Assembly (NCBI GenBank): GCA_003453435.1
Contig: DMLH01000030.1
Location: 1 to 20,236, forward strand
Reading direction: 5' to 3'
DNA: 20,236 bases
Origin: Clostridiales bacterium
GTDB lineage: Bacteria > Bacillota > Clostridia > Christensenellales > UBA1242
A program made the translations under genes and the position numbers. Under the pieces are notes generated by a model that had not been told where the DNA came from, did no database searches, and saw nothing but the letters and a program-made list of their open reading frames with translations. This document shows, piece after piece, positions 15,067-20,236 of this stretch. Every line of letters starts with the position of its first letter. Position 1 is the first letter of the stretch.

Positions 15067-15572
15067 GGCTATTTGATGAAAATTATCAATTTGTTGAAGT
15101 TAAAAGTAGAGAATTTGCGCATTCAAAAAGTTGCAAACTATATCACGAAGTTGTGCATATCATTTTAATAAATAATAAAAATCAAGTTTTATTGCAAAAA
15201 AGAAGTGCTACAAAAAAGGAACACCCAAATTTATGGGATTTATCTGTTACAGGTCACGTTTCAAGTAGCGACAATCTATATTCTGCCTGTGTTAGAGAAA
15301 CTTTTGAAGAAATTGGCCTAAATTTTAAGCAGGCAGACTTTGAAAAACTTAAAACAATAAGAGATGATTTAGGAAAAGAATTTATAAACATATTTTTATG
15401 CAAAAAGCAGATTGATGAAAACACAAAATTTGTGTTTAGCGACAATGAAGTTAGTGAAGTTAAATTTTTCAGTAAAACCGAACTTCATGAAATGTTATAT
15501 TCAGCCGAATACTCACCATATTTTTCAAAATACAAAAAGGTTTTAACTGAAATATTTGATAATATACAATAA
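15054..15572 (+). CDS. Nudix hydrolase (IPP-isomerase/YfcD-like subgroup)
   Basis: Nudix enzymes hydrolyse nucleoside-diphosphate-linked compounds; the isopentenyl-diphosphate isomerase-like subgroup shares this fold. The 172-residue protein has KRSATKKEHPNLWDLSVTGHV (about 49-69), typical of that subgroup, followed by the Nudix box starting at G67 and reading REtfEEiG at 81-88 (R81, E82, E85, E86, G88). The first conserved Glu of the box is Asp (D73), a mild change. The start is set by AAGGAG 9-14 nt upstream, inside the kinase gene. It is the second gene of the cassette between smc and ftsY. The substrate is not predictable; IDI activity, nucleotide clean-up or coenzyme turnover are all possible. 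Confidence 0.85.
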   Translation: MELLRLFDENYQFVEVKSREFAHSKSCKLYHEVVHIILINNKNQVLLQKRSATKKEHPNLWDLSVTGHVSSSDNLYSACVRETFEEIGLNFKQADFEKLKTIRDDLGKEFINIFLCKKQIDENTKFVFSDNEVSEVKFFSKTELHEMLYSAEYSPYFSKYKKVLTEIFDNIQ

Positions 15573-15619
15573 TAAATAAGTTTAAATAGTGCAATTTGTT
15601 ATATTTTTTTTGTGAGTTG

Positions 15620-15628
15620 TGCTATAAT
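15620..15628 (+). promoter_or_regulatory. Extended -10 promoter of ftsY
   Basis: TGCTATAAT is a perfect extended -10 box with no good -35 (TATATT at the 17-nt position). The predicted start near 15635 leaves a 30-nt leader with the ACGGAGA ribosome binding site, and argues that the coding sequence begins at 15665 rather than at an in-frame ATG at 15596. Confidence 0.6.
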
Positions 15629-15664
15629 TACTTTATAAATTCAGAAAAATATTACGGAGATTTT

Positions 15665-16561
15665 ATGGGATTTTTTAAAAATTTATTTAATGGGCTTAAA
15701 AAGACAAAAGAAACTTTAAGCAAAAAACTCAGCATGATTTTTGGCAAGGGCGAACTTACTGATGAGTTTTTTGAAGATTTGGAAGCCATTTTAATTGGCA
15801 GTGATATGGGAGTTCAAACAACTCAGGAAATTATTGACGATGTGCGTCAAAAATGTAAAAAAGAAAAAATAAAAACTCAAGAAGATTTTAGCAATATTTT
15901 AAGGCAATCAATTTTGGATATTTTAAATCAGGGCACAAAGGCAGAGGAAAACTACCCAATGGCACTACTTATAATTGGTGTTAACGGTGTTGGCAAAACC
16001 ACAAGCATTGGAAAAATGGCTAATTATTACAAGTCCCTAAAAAAGGATGTTATGCTTGTTGCGGGGGATACTTTCCGTGCAGCAGCCACTGACCAGTTAA
16101 CCGAGTGGGCAAACAGGGCGAAGGTAAAAATTGTTAAGCAAGGCGAGGGCGCAGACAGCGCAAGTGTTGTGTTTGATGGCTTAACAAGTGCTAAGGCAAA
16201 AGGCATAGACGTTGTTTTAATTGACACAGCCGGAAGACTTCATGTTAAAGAAAACCTAATGGAAGAACTTAAAAAGATAGATAGAGTTGTTGATAAAACT
16301 TGGAGTGAAGTTAACTACAAAAAGTACATTGTTTTGGATGCAACAACAGGCCAGAATGCAGTTTCTCAAGTAAAATATTTTAATGATGCAGTTGGAATAG
16401 ACGGAATAATACTTACAAAACTAGATGGCACAAGCAAAGGCGGAATTGTTATTCCAATTGTTAACGAACTTCATGTGCCAGTTGTGTTTGTTGGCGTTGG
16501 CGAGGGTTTAGATGACCTAAGACCATTTGATGCTAAAGAATTTGTTGAGGCAATTTTATGA
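15665..16561 (+). CDS. ftsY: Signal recognition particle receptor FtsY
   Basis: FtsY is the membrane-associated SRP receptor GTPase that receives ribosome-nascent-chain complexes from Ffh. From this start the protein is 298 residues: a short N-terminal amphipathic stretch (MGFFKNLFNGLKKTKETL), the N domain helices, and the G domain with GVNGVGKT (105-112), DTFRAAATDQL (135-145), DTAGR (187-191) and TKLDGTSKGG (251-260). There is no long acidic A domain, as in other Bacillota. The ATG at 15665 was preferred over 15596 because ACGGAGA lies 4-10 nt before it, the sequence matches the family from there, and the promoter lies between the two. The stop is TGA. The usual followers ylxM-ffh are not present. 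Confidence 0.96.
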   Translation: MGFFKNLFNGLKKTKETLSKKLSMIFGKGELTDEFFEDLEAILIGSDMGVQTTQEIIDDVRQKCKKEKIKTQEDFSNILRQSILDILNQGTKAEENYPMALLIIGVNGVGKTTSIGKMANYYKSLKKDVMLVAGDTFRAAATDQLTEWANRAKVKIVKQGEGADSASVVFDGLTSAKAKGIDVVLIDTAGRLHVKENLMEELKKIDRVVDKTWSEVNYKKYIVLDATTGQNAVSQVKYFNDAVGIDGIILTKLDGTSKGGIVIPIVNELHVPVVFVGVGEGLDDLRPFDAKEFVEAIL

Positions 16562-16603
16562 TTTGTTATATTATTTAGATAAATAATTCGGTGGTAGTTG
16601 GTA

Positions 16604-16747
16604 ACAAATTTGGATGAATTTTGAAGATTAGTTTTTCAAAATTGAGTGACACTAGGTTATCCTGTGGCGCTAAAATTTTGAGAAAATAAGCACAAAAGTC
16701 GCCAAAGTTGTGGAAAAAACTTCCGCCGGTTCGGTAGAGAGGCGGAA
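16604..16747 (+). repeat. Dispersed intergenic repeat, copy C, ending in a hairpin over the rpiB ribosome binding site
   Basis: This stretch matches the reverse complement of 8976-9121 along its length (shared blocks CAAATTTGGATGAA, AAAAGTCGCCAAA, CTTCCGCCGG and TAGAGAGGCGGAA). It ends in the inverted pair TTCCGCC (16721-16727) and GGCGGAA (16741-16747). No long frame crosses it, and no terminal inverted repeats or target duplication are evident. Its 3' arm supplies the only purine-rich ribosome binding site for rpiB. Confidence 0.75.
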
Positions 16748-16758
16748 TTAAGTATATG
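16721..16758 (+). promoter_or_regulatory. Hairpin that can sequester the rpiB Shine-Dalgarno
   Basis: GGCGGA (16741-16746) is the only Shine-Dalgarno-like element before the rpiB ATG, at 9-nt spacing. It is fully paired with TTCCGCC (16721-16727) in a 7-bp GC-rich stem with a 13-nt loop. If transcribed as part of the rpiB mRNA, this would hide the ribosome binding site unless the stem opens. Confidence 0.5.
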
Positions 16759-17187
16759 ATAGTTTTAGCAAGTGATCACGCAGGGTTTAATTTAAAAGAA
16801 AAATTAAAAAAATATTTTTTTAGGAAAAATATCAAGTTTTTTGATGCGGGTGCAATTGAACTTGATAATGCGGATAGTTATGTTTTTTACGGCAAAGGTG
16901 CTATTGATTATTATTTAAGAAATTGCGATGTCAACAAAGATAGAATAATTTTGGTTTGTGGCAGTGGCATAGGTATGAGCATTGTGGCAAATAGGAACCA
17001 AAATATTAGAGCAGTGCTTGCATATTCATCTAGACAAGCGGTTCAAGGCAGACAGCATAACGATTGCAACTGTTTGTGTTTGGGTGCAAGAAACACTTGT
17101 TTTTGTAAAGCAAAGTGTGTAGTTTCAAAGTTTCTACAAACCGAGTTTTTGGGTGGCAAGCATGTTGAAAGAATTAAGTCAATTTAA
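16756..17187 (+). CDS. rpiB: Ribose-5-phosphate isomerase B family protein, cysteine-rich variant
   Basis: RpiB interconverts ribose 5-phosphate and ribulose 5-phosphate; the related LacAB isomerises galactose 6-phosphate. The 143-residue protein has SDHAG (6-10), the catalytic-loop cysteine in VCGSGIGMSIVANR (C68), RQHND (99-103) and the GGKHVERI tail, as in the family. The usual DYPD segment is replaced by SYVFYGKGAIDYY. Between 104 and 121 there are six cysteines (104, 106, 108, 115, 117, 121) where RpiB normally has Ala and other small residues (HNDANvLaLGaR); I know of no family member with that pattern. The ribosome binding site lies in the hairpin of the preceding repeat. The fold call is firm; whether it is a functional isomerase is likely but not certain. 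Confidence 0.85.
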   Translation: MIVLASDHAGFNLKEKLKKYFFRKNIKFFDAGAIELDNADSYVFYGKGAIDYYLRNCDVNKDRIILVCGSGIGMSIVANRNQNIRAVLAYSSRQAVQGRQHNDCNCLCLGARNTCFCKAKCVVSKFLQTEFLGGKHVERIKSI

Positions 17188-17244
17188 AATTCTTAACTAA
17201 AACTTTGAATTATTCATAGTCACAAAAAAATATTTTAAAAAAAT

Positions 17245-17268
17245 ATGTGCAGTTGTGCACATTTTTTT
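17245..17268 (+). terminator. Intrinsic terminator after rpiB
   Basis: ATGTGCA (17245-17251) and TGCACAT (17256-17262) form a perfect 7-bp stem with a GTTG loop, followed by seven T. Confidence 0.75.
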
Positions 17269-17293
17269 ATGCTTTTAAATAGTATGGAATATA

Positions 17294-17437
17294 CGAAAGA
17301 AAAAATCTTTCGAAGTACAAAAGATAAAAGGATTACATAGTGCACTTAGCACAATCAATACATATTGTTTTTTGTGTTGGGAGGAAAACAAAAGTGTTGA
17401 TACGTCCTTTATAAAATTTTAAAAGGAGGACTATCTA
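17294..17437 (+). promoter_or_regulatory. Structured leader of the Cys-rich small protein
   Basis: The leader holds a perfect 7-bp hairpin (CGAAAGA 17294-17300 / TCTTTCG 17306-17312), a small GTGC/GCAC hairpin (17340-17352), and TCCTTT (17405-17410) able to pair with AAAGGA (17422-17427), covering the AAGGAGG ribosome binding site. A second good Shine-Dalgarno, GGGAGG (17379-17384), precedes a GTG-started six-codon frame (17394-17414) ending in the loop of that last hairpin. No clear promoter was found; the extent of the transcript is unknown. Confidence 0.45.
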
Positions 17438-17629
17438 ATGGGTTTATTTGGTGGATTTGGAGGAAGAAACGGAAATGATTGCTGTGATTTAATCTTAATT
17501 CTTTTCTTACTCAATTCTTGCGGCTGCGGCTGTGGCATTAACTTAGATTGCAACACAATTATAATGCTTTTATTGTTCACAACTCTTTGTGGCCCAGAAA
17601 AAATCTGTGGTGGCAACCCTTGTCACTAA
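17438..17629 (+). CDS. Gly/Cys-rich hydrophobic small protein (HCB/YjcZ-like)
   Basis: The 63-residue product has a Gly-rich N-terminus (MGLFGGFGGRNGND), nine cysteines (15, 16, 28, 30, 32, 38, 51, 57, 62), and two hydrophobic stretches (about 17-27 and 40-50), one on each side of a CGCGCG-like knot. An AAGGAGG site 8 nt upstream and a strong terminator downstream show it is a real gene. Small glycine-cysteine proteins of this look in clostridia are sometimes labelled 'chorion class high-cysteine HCB protein 13', and YjcZ-type spore coat peptides are similar in size and Gly-rich start; no function is established. It may be a membrane or spore/surface-layer peptide. Confidence 0.72.
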   Translation: MGLFGGFGGRNGNDCCDLILILFLLNSCGCGCGINLDCNTIIMLLLFTTLCGPEKICGGNPCH

Positions 17630-17634
17630 TTAAC

Positions 17635-17667
17635 TGAGAGCAACTTATTTTGCTCTCATTTTTTTTT
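17635..17667 (+). terminator. Strong intrinsic terminator after the Cys-rich gene
   Basis: A perfect 9-bp stem, TGAGAGCAA (17635-17643) with TTGCTCTCA (17650-17658), a CTTATT loop and nine T. It starts 5 nt after the stop codon. Confidence 0.9.
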
Positions 17668-17774
17668 ATGATATACTTTCAATTTTTGTCACAGGCAAAC
17701 ACTTTAAAATTTTTATGTTTAATTTGAATATTACAAAAACAACCAAAAAATAAACAAAATCGACAACTTTAGCA

Positions 17775-17789
17775 TACTATAAAATAGTA
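17775..17789 (+). promoter_or_regulatory. Possible promoter/dyad before the five-helix membrane protein
   Basis: TACTAT and ATAGTA flank AAA as a 6+3+6 palindrome containing TATAAA (17778-17783) as a possible -10. No -35 stands at the right distance and there is no Shine-Dalgarno before the ATG at 17799, so the start of this gene's mRNA is uncertain. Confidence 0.35.
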
Positions 17790-17798
17790 AAATATAGT

Positions 17799-18539
17799 AT
17801 GGAAAAGTTGCAGGCAAATAAAGTGATTAGCGATATAAATATAGGCTTAAACAATGATAATTCAACGCTAAAAAATTCACAAAGAAAACCTAGTTTAACA
17901 AATAGAAAAGAAAATGTTAAAAATAGTAAATCAAATAAAAAATCAAACAATTTAATGTTTGAAAAATTTTTAGTTGTATTTAAAACGTATAAAATTTCTT
18001 ATATTATTTGTTGTTTGCTTATGACTTCAGTAATTGTTTTTGCATTTTTGATGTTTTCAAATAACACATATTTTGTATTTTTAAAACGTCCAAAAATCTT
18101 AGAAAATGGATATTTGCTTGCAACAATAATTTCTTTATTTTCAGTGCTTCTATTTTTGAATTTTGTGCTTGAAACGCAGTTTGGTTTAGGCAAAGAAATT
18201 CCTGTTAAAAATAAAGAAAATAAAAATGTAATTGAAAAGAATGAAATATTAAAAACCAATAAAAAACACAAAAATATTAAGCTTTTTTCTAAAAAAAGCG
18301 CAAAAAAATACAATTTTAAAGCATATTTTGCAATTTTTATTCAATTACTTTTATTAATGCTGGCCTTTGATATACATAGTTTATGGCTGTGCGTTTTTAT
18401 AAGTTTTTGTTCGTTTTTTACATTGTTTATTCATCTTTACAAAACCAAAACAATACAAAACAAAATTTTTGATATTGTTTTAATTTTAAATTATTTATGC
18501 ATTTTGCTGTCGTTCTATTTCATTTACCTTTACAATTAA
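17799..18539 (+). CDS. Five-helix membrane protein, possibly a divergent TspO/MBR relative
   Basis: The 246-residue protein has a polar Lys/Asn/Ser-rich N-terminus (1-62) and five predicted membrane helices (about 66-87, 104-125, 174-190, 194-214, 223-244), with a Lys-rich loop (131-172) between the second and third. Five helices, the FLKRPKI segment before helix 2, the QLLL helix and the ending ILNYLCILLSFYFIYLYN recall the order of TspO/MBR tryptophan-rich sensory proteins (KP loop, QL..N, LL.PY..W..fA..LN). The conserved tryptophans are nearly all absent, however. I do not name it on that basis. No Shine-Dalgarno precedes the ATG; the in-frame Met at residue 53 is a possible alternative start that would remove most of the polar head. 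It stands alone between a strong terminator and the surface protein promoter. Confidence 0.7.
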   Translation: MEKLQANKVISDINIGLNNDNSTLKNSQRKPSLTNRKENVKNSKSNKKSNNLMFEKFLVVFKTYKISYIICCLLMTSVIVFAFLMFSNNTYFVFLKRPKILENGYLLATIISLFSVLLFLNFVLETQFGLGKEIPVKNKENKNVIEKNEILKTNKKHKNIKLFSKKSAKKYNFKAYFAIFIQLLLLMLAFDIHSLWLCVFISFCSFFTLFIHLYKTKTIQNKIFDIVLILNYLCILLSFYFIYLYN

Positions 18540-18668
18540 TTCTATTTAAAGCAATTCAAATTTTATCAATTTTTAATAATTTACAAAATTTGTTAAATTT
18601 GGAATATTTTAACAATTTATACTTAAACTACATTTGTCAAAATTTAGATTTTTTTATACCTCTATTTG

Positions 18669-18697
18669 TTGACAAAATTTTTTTAATGTTATAGACT
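18669..18697 (+). promoter_or_regulatory. Promoter of the surface protein gene
   Basis: A perfect TTGACA (18669-18674), a 17-nt spacer and TAGACT (18692-18697, 4 of 6 matches). The predicted start near 18704 leaves a leader of about 37 nt with the AAGGAGA site. The preceding 18540-18668 is AT-rich with no gene or clear terminator visible. Confidence 0.6.
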
Positions 18698-18740
18698 TTA
18701 TACGTTAACTTTATTTATTGGTTAAGGAGAATGAACTAAA

Positions 18741-20236
18741 ATGAAAAAGATTTACAAAATTATGGTATTTGTTATGATGCTTGCACTTGCAATTGGAAGC
18801 GTAATTGCAGCACCAATAACAGTATTCGCAATTAGCTCAGCACTTGTAGGAGCAACACTTATTTTAACAAAAATGCCTACATCAGGAACGGTCAATACAG
18901 AAATTGTTTTACCAAAGGGCACAACAACTACTTCTGGAAGTGAAGTTTCTGTAAAAGTTACAGATCCACATGGAAAAGAAGTTGAATTGACAGAAGCGGG
19001 CGAAAAGTTAAAGTTTACAGCCACAAAGGTTGGAACTTACAAAGCAACTTACACAGCAAGTGCAGTTGGCGCATTTGCAAAAACAGAGGAAGTTTTCTTA
19101 ATTAAAGTTACCGGTTCAGCAGTTAGTATGAACATGCCAGAAAACTCTCCATTTATGCTTCCAAGCAAAGTTGGAAAAGATTCAACTTTAGTTTTGCCAT
19201 ATCCAAATGTTGTTATTGATGGCGAGGAATACGCGGGTCATTACATTGGTGAAGTGCCTACAGATGATGCAATTGTGAAAGTTTCAGTCACTGATCCAAA
19301 ACATCAAACATGGGAAGAAAATTCTTCTTATCCAGGTTATACAAGCCCACTTGGATTAAAAGTGGTAGATGGCAAAACATATTACACTTTTAAAGCAGTA
19401 AAAAATGGTGAGGATACAGTATTTGGTACTTACACAGTTCTTTATAAATATAAAAGCACTCAAACAGGAGAAATAACAACAAAATCATTTAAAGTTTATG
19501 TGGCATCAAATTATTCCGTAGAAAATCAAAAAGTCACATTTACATGGAATGGTTCACTTCCAGAAAGTGCAGTTTTAGGTCAAGAAACCGAATTGCCAAA
19601 GCCTATCACAGTTGATTCAAATAACAACAATACAAGTGTTGACACATTCACAAAAGTTAGTGTAGATTATCATAATGGTGATGAAGTCAAAGAGGTTCCA
19701 GTCGATGGCTTCAAGTTTACACCAATGGATGAAACAGTTAATGGTTCATATTACTCAATCAAATATCAAATTTTCACATTAGAGCAGTTAGACCTAGCAA
19801 ATGCTAGTTATTCTGAGTTAAGCCAAGCAATTGCTGCAAATGCAGATAAGGCCTTAACAAAAGTTTATACACTTAAAAATGCTAAAGATACAGTTGCACC
19901 AGTTCCACAAGTTGTAAATGCTTACACAGTTGAGGAAAATGGCACAGTTTCAGAAGCAACTATTGAAGAACTTAAAGATGAAGATGTTAGTTATCTAATT
20001 CCAAGCAAAGCTAGAACTAATGTTGAAATTGAAATTCCTGCTGTATATGCAACAGATAACTATTCACCTTACGAAGACATAACACTTGCAAGAACTTTGA
20101 TTAATGAAGACGGTTATACGATAAACCTTAATGGTTCGGAAATAATTAATGGAAATGATGAAAGTACTTTACCAAAAGTTATTCAATCAAAGGCAAACGA
20201 AACAGCAACAGTACTTTTCCGTTTAAAAGGAAAATA
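18741..20236 (+). CDS. Secreted surface protein with Ig-like repeats (3' truncated by window edge)
   Basis: The frame opens at ATG 18741 behind AAGGAGA (10-nt spacing) and runs without a stop to the window end, at least 498 residues. A classical signal peptide is present: MKKIYKIMV, a hydrophobic core, and a likely cleavage after VFA (residue 30) or earlier after VIA. The mature part is Thr/Val/Glu-rich beta-type sequence. It shows three related blocks ending in GTYKATYTA (about residue 97), GTYTVLYKY (about 229) and GSYYSIKY (about 335), with shared KVSVTDP/KVSVDYH strands and LP-containing starts, as in bacterial Ig-like or cell-wall repeat domains. Codon choice (ACA, GCA, CCA and GTT) and base composition are less AT-extreme than in the neighbouring genes, which suits a strongly expressed export protein. 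The anchor, expected at the missing C-terminus, cannot be judged. Confidence 0.85.
   Translation, partial: MKKIYKIMVFVMMLALAIGSVIAAPITVFAISSALVGATLILTKMPTSGTVNTEIVLPKGTTTTSGSEVSVKVTDPHGKEVELTEAGEKLKFTATKVGTYKATYTASAVGAFAKTEEVFLIKVTGSAVSMNMPENSPFMLPSKVGKDSTLVLPYPNVVIDGEEYAGHYIGEVPTDDAIVKVSVTDPKHQTWEENSSYPGYTSPLGLKVVDGKTYYTFKAVKNGEDTVFGTYTVLYKYKSTQTGEITTKSFKVYVASNYSVENQKVTFTWNGSLPESAVLGQETELPKPITVDSNNNNTSVDTFTKVSVDYHNGDEVKEVPVDGFKFTPMDETVNGSYYSIKYQIFTLEQLDLANASYSELSQAIAANADKALTKVYTLKNAKDTVAPVPQVVNAYTVEENGTVSEATIEELKDEDVSYLIPSKARTNVEIEIPAVYATDNYSPYEDITLARTLINEDGYTINLNGSEIINGNDESTLPKVIQSKANETATVLFRLKGK

Noticed and set aside
15596..15664. An upstream in-frame ATG at 15596 for ftsY
   Set aside because: It would place the extended -10 promoter inside the gene, has no Shine-Dalgarno, and adds a Cys/Tyr-rich segment absent from FtsY proteins.
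17275..17437. A known riboswitch class in the leader of the Cys-rich gene
   Set aside because: No recognised aptamer core (T-box, SAM, TPP, cobalamin, glycine, c-di-GMP) could be matched by eye; only simple hairpins are seen.
18497..18694. A 65-codon plus-strand frame overlapping the end of the five-helix protein
   Set aside because: No ribosome binding site, AT-driven composition (Leu, Asn, Phe and Ile), overlaps a better-supported gene in another frame and runs into the surface protein promoter.
1..20236. CRISPR arrays, transposase genes, phage genes or toxin-antitoxin pairs
   Set aside because: No regularly spaced direct repeats, no transposase or integrase motifs, and no such paired small genes were found.

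Overview
The window is AT-rich bacterial chromosome carrying almost only core housekeeping genes. It most resembles a low-GC Gram-positive (Bacillota, Clostridia-like, probably uncultured). The evidence is the gene order rpmE-prmC-prfA, pcrA-ligA and plsX-rnc-smc-(...)-ftsY, strong AGGAGG-type ribosome binding sites on several genes, TTGACA/TATAAT promoters (often with an extended TGnTATAAT -10), and U-tailed intrinsic terminators. Tryptophan is read from TGG, and TGA is used as a stop (prmC, ftsY), so the code is standard. A species cannot be named from the sequence alone.

Layout. (1) 1-510 is the 3' end of murC (peptidoglycan). (2) 550-2882 holds rpmE with its own promoter and terminator, then prmC-prfA overlapping by 4 bp (translation termination), then a terminator. 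(3) 2889-3333 is the only minus-strand gene, a two-helix membrane protein with a zinc ribbon, divergent from pcrA. (4) 3521-7851 holds pcrA-ligA (DNA repair helicase and NAD-dependent ligase). (5) 7887-13738 holds plsX, rnc and smc. The acpP gene common between plsX and rnc in Bacillota is missing, and a copy of a dispersed repeat lies there. (6) 13770-15572 holds a strong promoter, a Phe-rich 33-codon leader ORF ending inside a terminator hairpin, then an unusual P-loop (uridine-kinase-like) protein overlapping a Nudix hydrolase. This cassette sits between smc and ftsY. (7) 15620-16561 is ftsY. (8) 16604-17268 is a second, inverted copy of the repeat whose hairpin overlaps the ribosome binding site of an unusually cysteine-rich rpiB. 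(9) 17281-17667 is a small Gly/Cys-rich protein with a structured leader. (10) 17775-18539 is a five-helix membrane protein of uncertain family. (11) 18669 to the end is the 5' part of a secreted Ig-like-repeat surface protein that runs off the window.

The most interesting points are regulatory rather than a new enzyme system: an apparent transcription-attenuation leader before the kinase/Nudix pair; an about 145-bp dispersed repeat with a TTCCGCC/GGCGGAA hairpin, one copy of which appears to bury the rpiB ribosome binding site; pcrA and rnc promoters placed so close to the start codon that the mRNAs should be leaderless or nearly so; a 25-bp perfect palindrome over the pcrA -10 box that partly recurs at the divergent promoter; and a cysteine patch in RpiB next to a Cys-rich mini-protein with its own structured leader.
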